DNA of 6,347 nt. Source: Marinosulfonomonas sp. (GTDB lineage: Bacteria > Pseudomonadota > Alphaproteobacteria > Rhodobacterales > Rhodobacteraceae). Below the pieces are notes generated by a model. The model worked only from the letters and a program-made list of their open reading frames with translations. It did not search any database and was not told the origin of the DNA. Positions 5,563 to 6,347 of the stretch are shown here, piece after piece. Where the stretch lies: contig JALSJL010000025.1 in assembly GCA_026989405.1 (NCBI GenBank), positions 1 through 6,347 on the forward strand, given 5' to 3'. Numbering within the stretch: the first letter of the stretch is position 1; each line of letters opens with the position of its first letter. The translations under genes and the position numbers were made by a program.

Positions 5563-6347
5563 ATGATCGCACTCAGACTGAAACTGACAGCCGCCGTATC
5601 GGCCACTGCCTTGCTGCTGGGGGCATCCGCCGCCGTTGCGGTTGAAAAGTGGGATATGCCGATGGCCTATTCCGCGTCCAACTTCCATTCCGAGATGGGC
5701 CAGGTCTTTGCCGACAAGGTGCGCGAATACACCGGCGGCGAGATCGACATCACCGTGCATCCGGGCGGCTCGCTCTTCAAGGGCGGCGAAATCAAGCGCG
5801 CGATCCAGACCGGCCAGGTGCCGATCGGCGAGCGCTTCATGTCGGCCCATGCCAACGAAGCGCCGCTGCTGGGCTGGGACAACCTGCCCTTTGTCGCCAC
5901 CACCTACGAAGACAACGAAAAGCTGTGGCAGGCCGCCAAGGACAAGGTGAACCAGCAGCTTTCCGACCTGAACCTCGTGGCGCTCTATACCTGCCCGTGG
6001 CCCGGTCAGGGGTTCTACTTCAACAAGGAAGTGAATTCGTCGAAGGACACCCAGGGCGTCAAGTTCCGCTCTTACAACACGGCAACCGCGACATTCGCCG
6101 AAGAGCTGGGCATGGTGCCGGTGCAGGTCGAAGCCGCCGAGCTTTCCCAGGCGCTGGCCACCGGCGTGGCCGAAGCCTTCATCTCGTCCGGTTCCACCGG
6201 CTACGACCGCAAGGTGTGGGAGAATCTCAGCCACTACTACAAGGTCAACGCCTGGCTGCCGCGCAACTATGTGATGATGAACAAGCAGGTCTGGGATGGT
6301 CTCGACGACGCAACCCGCGCCGAGATTCAGAGAGCCGCTGACGAAAC
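5563..6347 (+). CDS. TRAP transporter periplasmic solute-binding protein (DctP family), 3'-truncated
   Basis: The first 261 residues of a periplasmic binding protein; the family is usually about 320-350 residues, so some 60-90 are missing at the right edge. A Sec signal peptide is clear: basic Arg5 and Lys7, a hydrophobic core at about 8-21, and an AVA cleavage site after Ala26. The mature part starts VEKWDMPMAY and continues with family features: FADKVREYTGGEIDITVHPGG (about 50-70), the IQTGQVPIGE region, and GVKFRSYN, whose Arg169 (nt 6067-6069) matches the Arg that binds the ligand carboxylate in DctP/SiaP-type proteins. The ligand is therefore likely a carboxylate. TRAP systems are secondary, ion-driven importers needing small and large membrane subunits (DctQ, DctM), expected just downstream but outside the window. 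The gene probably shares a transcript with the flavoprotein gene, which suggests its ligand feeds that enzyme. The specific ligand cannot be read from the sequence. Confidence 0.93.
   Translation, partial: MIALRLKLTAAVSATALLLGASAAVAVEKWDMPMAYSASNFHSEMGQVFADKVREYTGGEIDITVHPGGSLFKGGEIKRAIQTGQVPIGERFMSAHANEAPLLGWDNLPFVATTYEDNEKLWQAAKDKVNQQLSDLNLVALYTCPWPGQGFYFNKEVNSSKDTQGVKFRSYNTATATFAEELGMVPVQVEAAELSQALATGVAEAFISSGSTGYDRKVWENLSHYYKVNAWLPRNYVMMNKQVWDGLDDATRAEIQRAADE

Noticed and set aside
5542..6234. 230-codon open frame on the - strand opposite the TRAP binding-protein gene
   Set aside because: The + strand frame from 5563 has a ribosome-binding site, signal peptide and DctP-family motifs; the antisense frame has none.
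5649..6341. 230-codon + strand frame overlapping the TRAP binding-protein gene in another register
   Set aside because: The translation is Arg- and Gly-rich and motif-free, and it starts inside the coding region of the signal-peptide-bearing protein.
1..6347. CRISPR arrays, tRNA/rRNA genes, insertion-sequence ends, phage or toxin-antitoxin genes
   Set aside because: I saw no regularly spaced direct repeats, no terminal inverted repeats with a transposase, and no tRNA-like or rRNA-like stretches; the window is almost filled by five metabolic and transport genes.

Overview
The window is GC-rich bacterial DNA with dense coding, a strong preference for G or C at third codon positions, Shine-Dalgarno sites ahead of the genes, and a TRAP-type binding protein. 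Together these fit an alphaproteobacterium, most likely of the Rhodobacterales type. That placement is an inference from composition and gene content, because no rRNA or other marker gene is present. Five genes can be supported, two of them cut by the window edges.

Layout from left to right. (a) 2-1543, + strand: the 3' two-thirds of katG, a bifunctional catalase-peroxidase, complete at its C-terminus. (b) 1564-1598: a GC-rich hairpin with short T-runs in the 59-base gap between two convergent genes, a good candidate for a shared terminator. (c) 1603-2346, - strand: an Asp/Glu/hydantoin racemase superfamily protein with both catalytic cysteines. (d) 2347-2451: a 105-base divergent intergenic region that must hold the promoters for the leftward racemase and the rightward cluster. 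(e) 2452-4137, + strand: a thiamine-diphosphate (ThDP) enzyme of the acetolactate synthase / benzoylformate decarboxylase architecture. (f) 4138-4274: a 137-base gap without a gene. (g) 4275-5528, + strand: a DadA-like FAD-dependent amino-acid dehydrogenase/oxidase. (h) 5563-6347, + strand: a TRAP transporter periplasmic binding protein (DctP family) with a signal peptide, cut by the right edge.

The racemase and the rightward cluster look like one catabolic locus. A periplasmic binding protein captures an organic acid or amino-acid-like solute. The racemase-family enzyme may change its stereochemistry. The flavoprotein oxidises the C-N bond to give a 2-oxo acid, and the ThDP enzyme could decarboxylate or condense that 2-oxo acid. 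The substrate cannot be read from the sequence, and the pathway is inferred from neighbourhood and family membership. katG is convergent with this locus, separated from it by the hairpin, and is probably an independent oxidative-stress gene. I see no RNA genes, CRISPR arrays, insertion sequences, attachment sites or origins.
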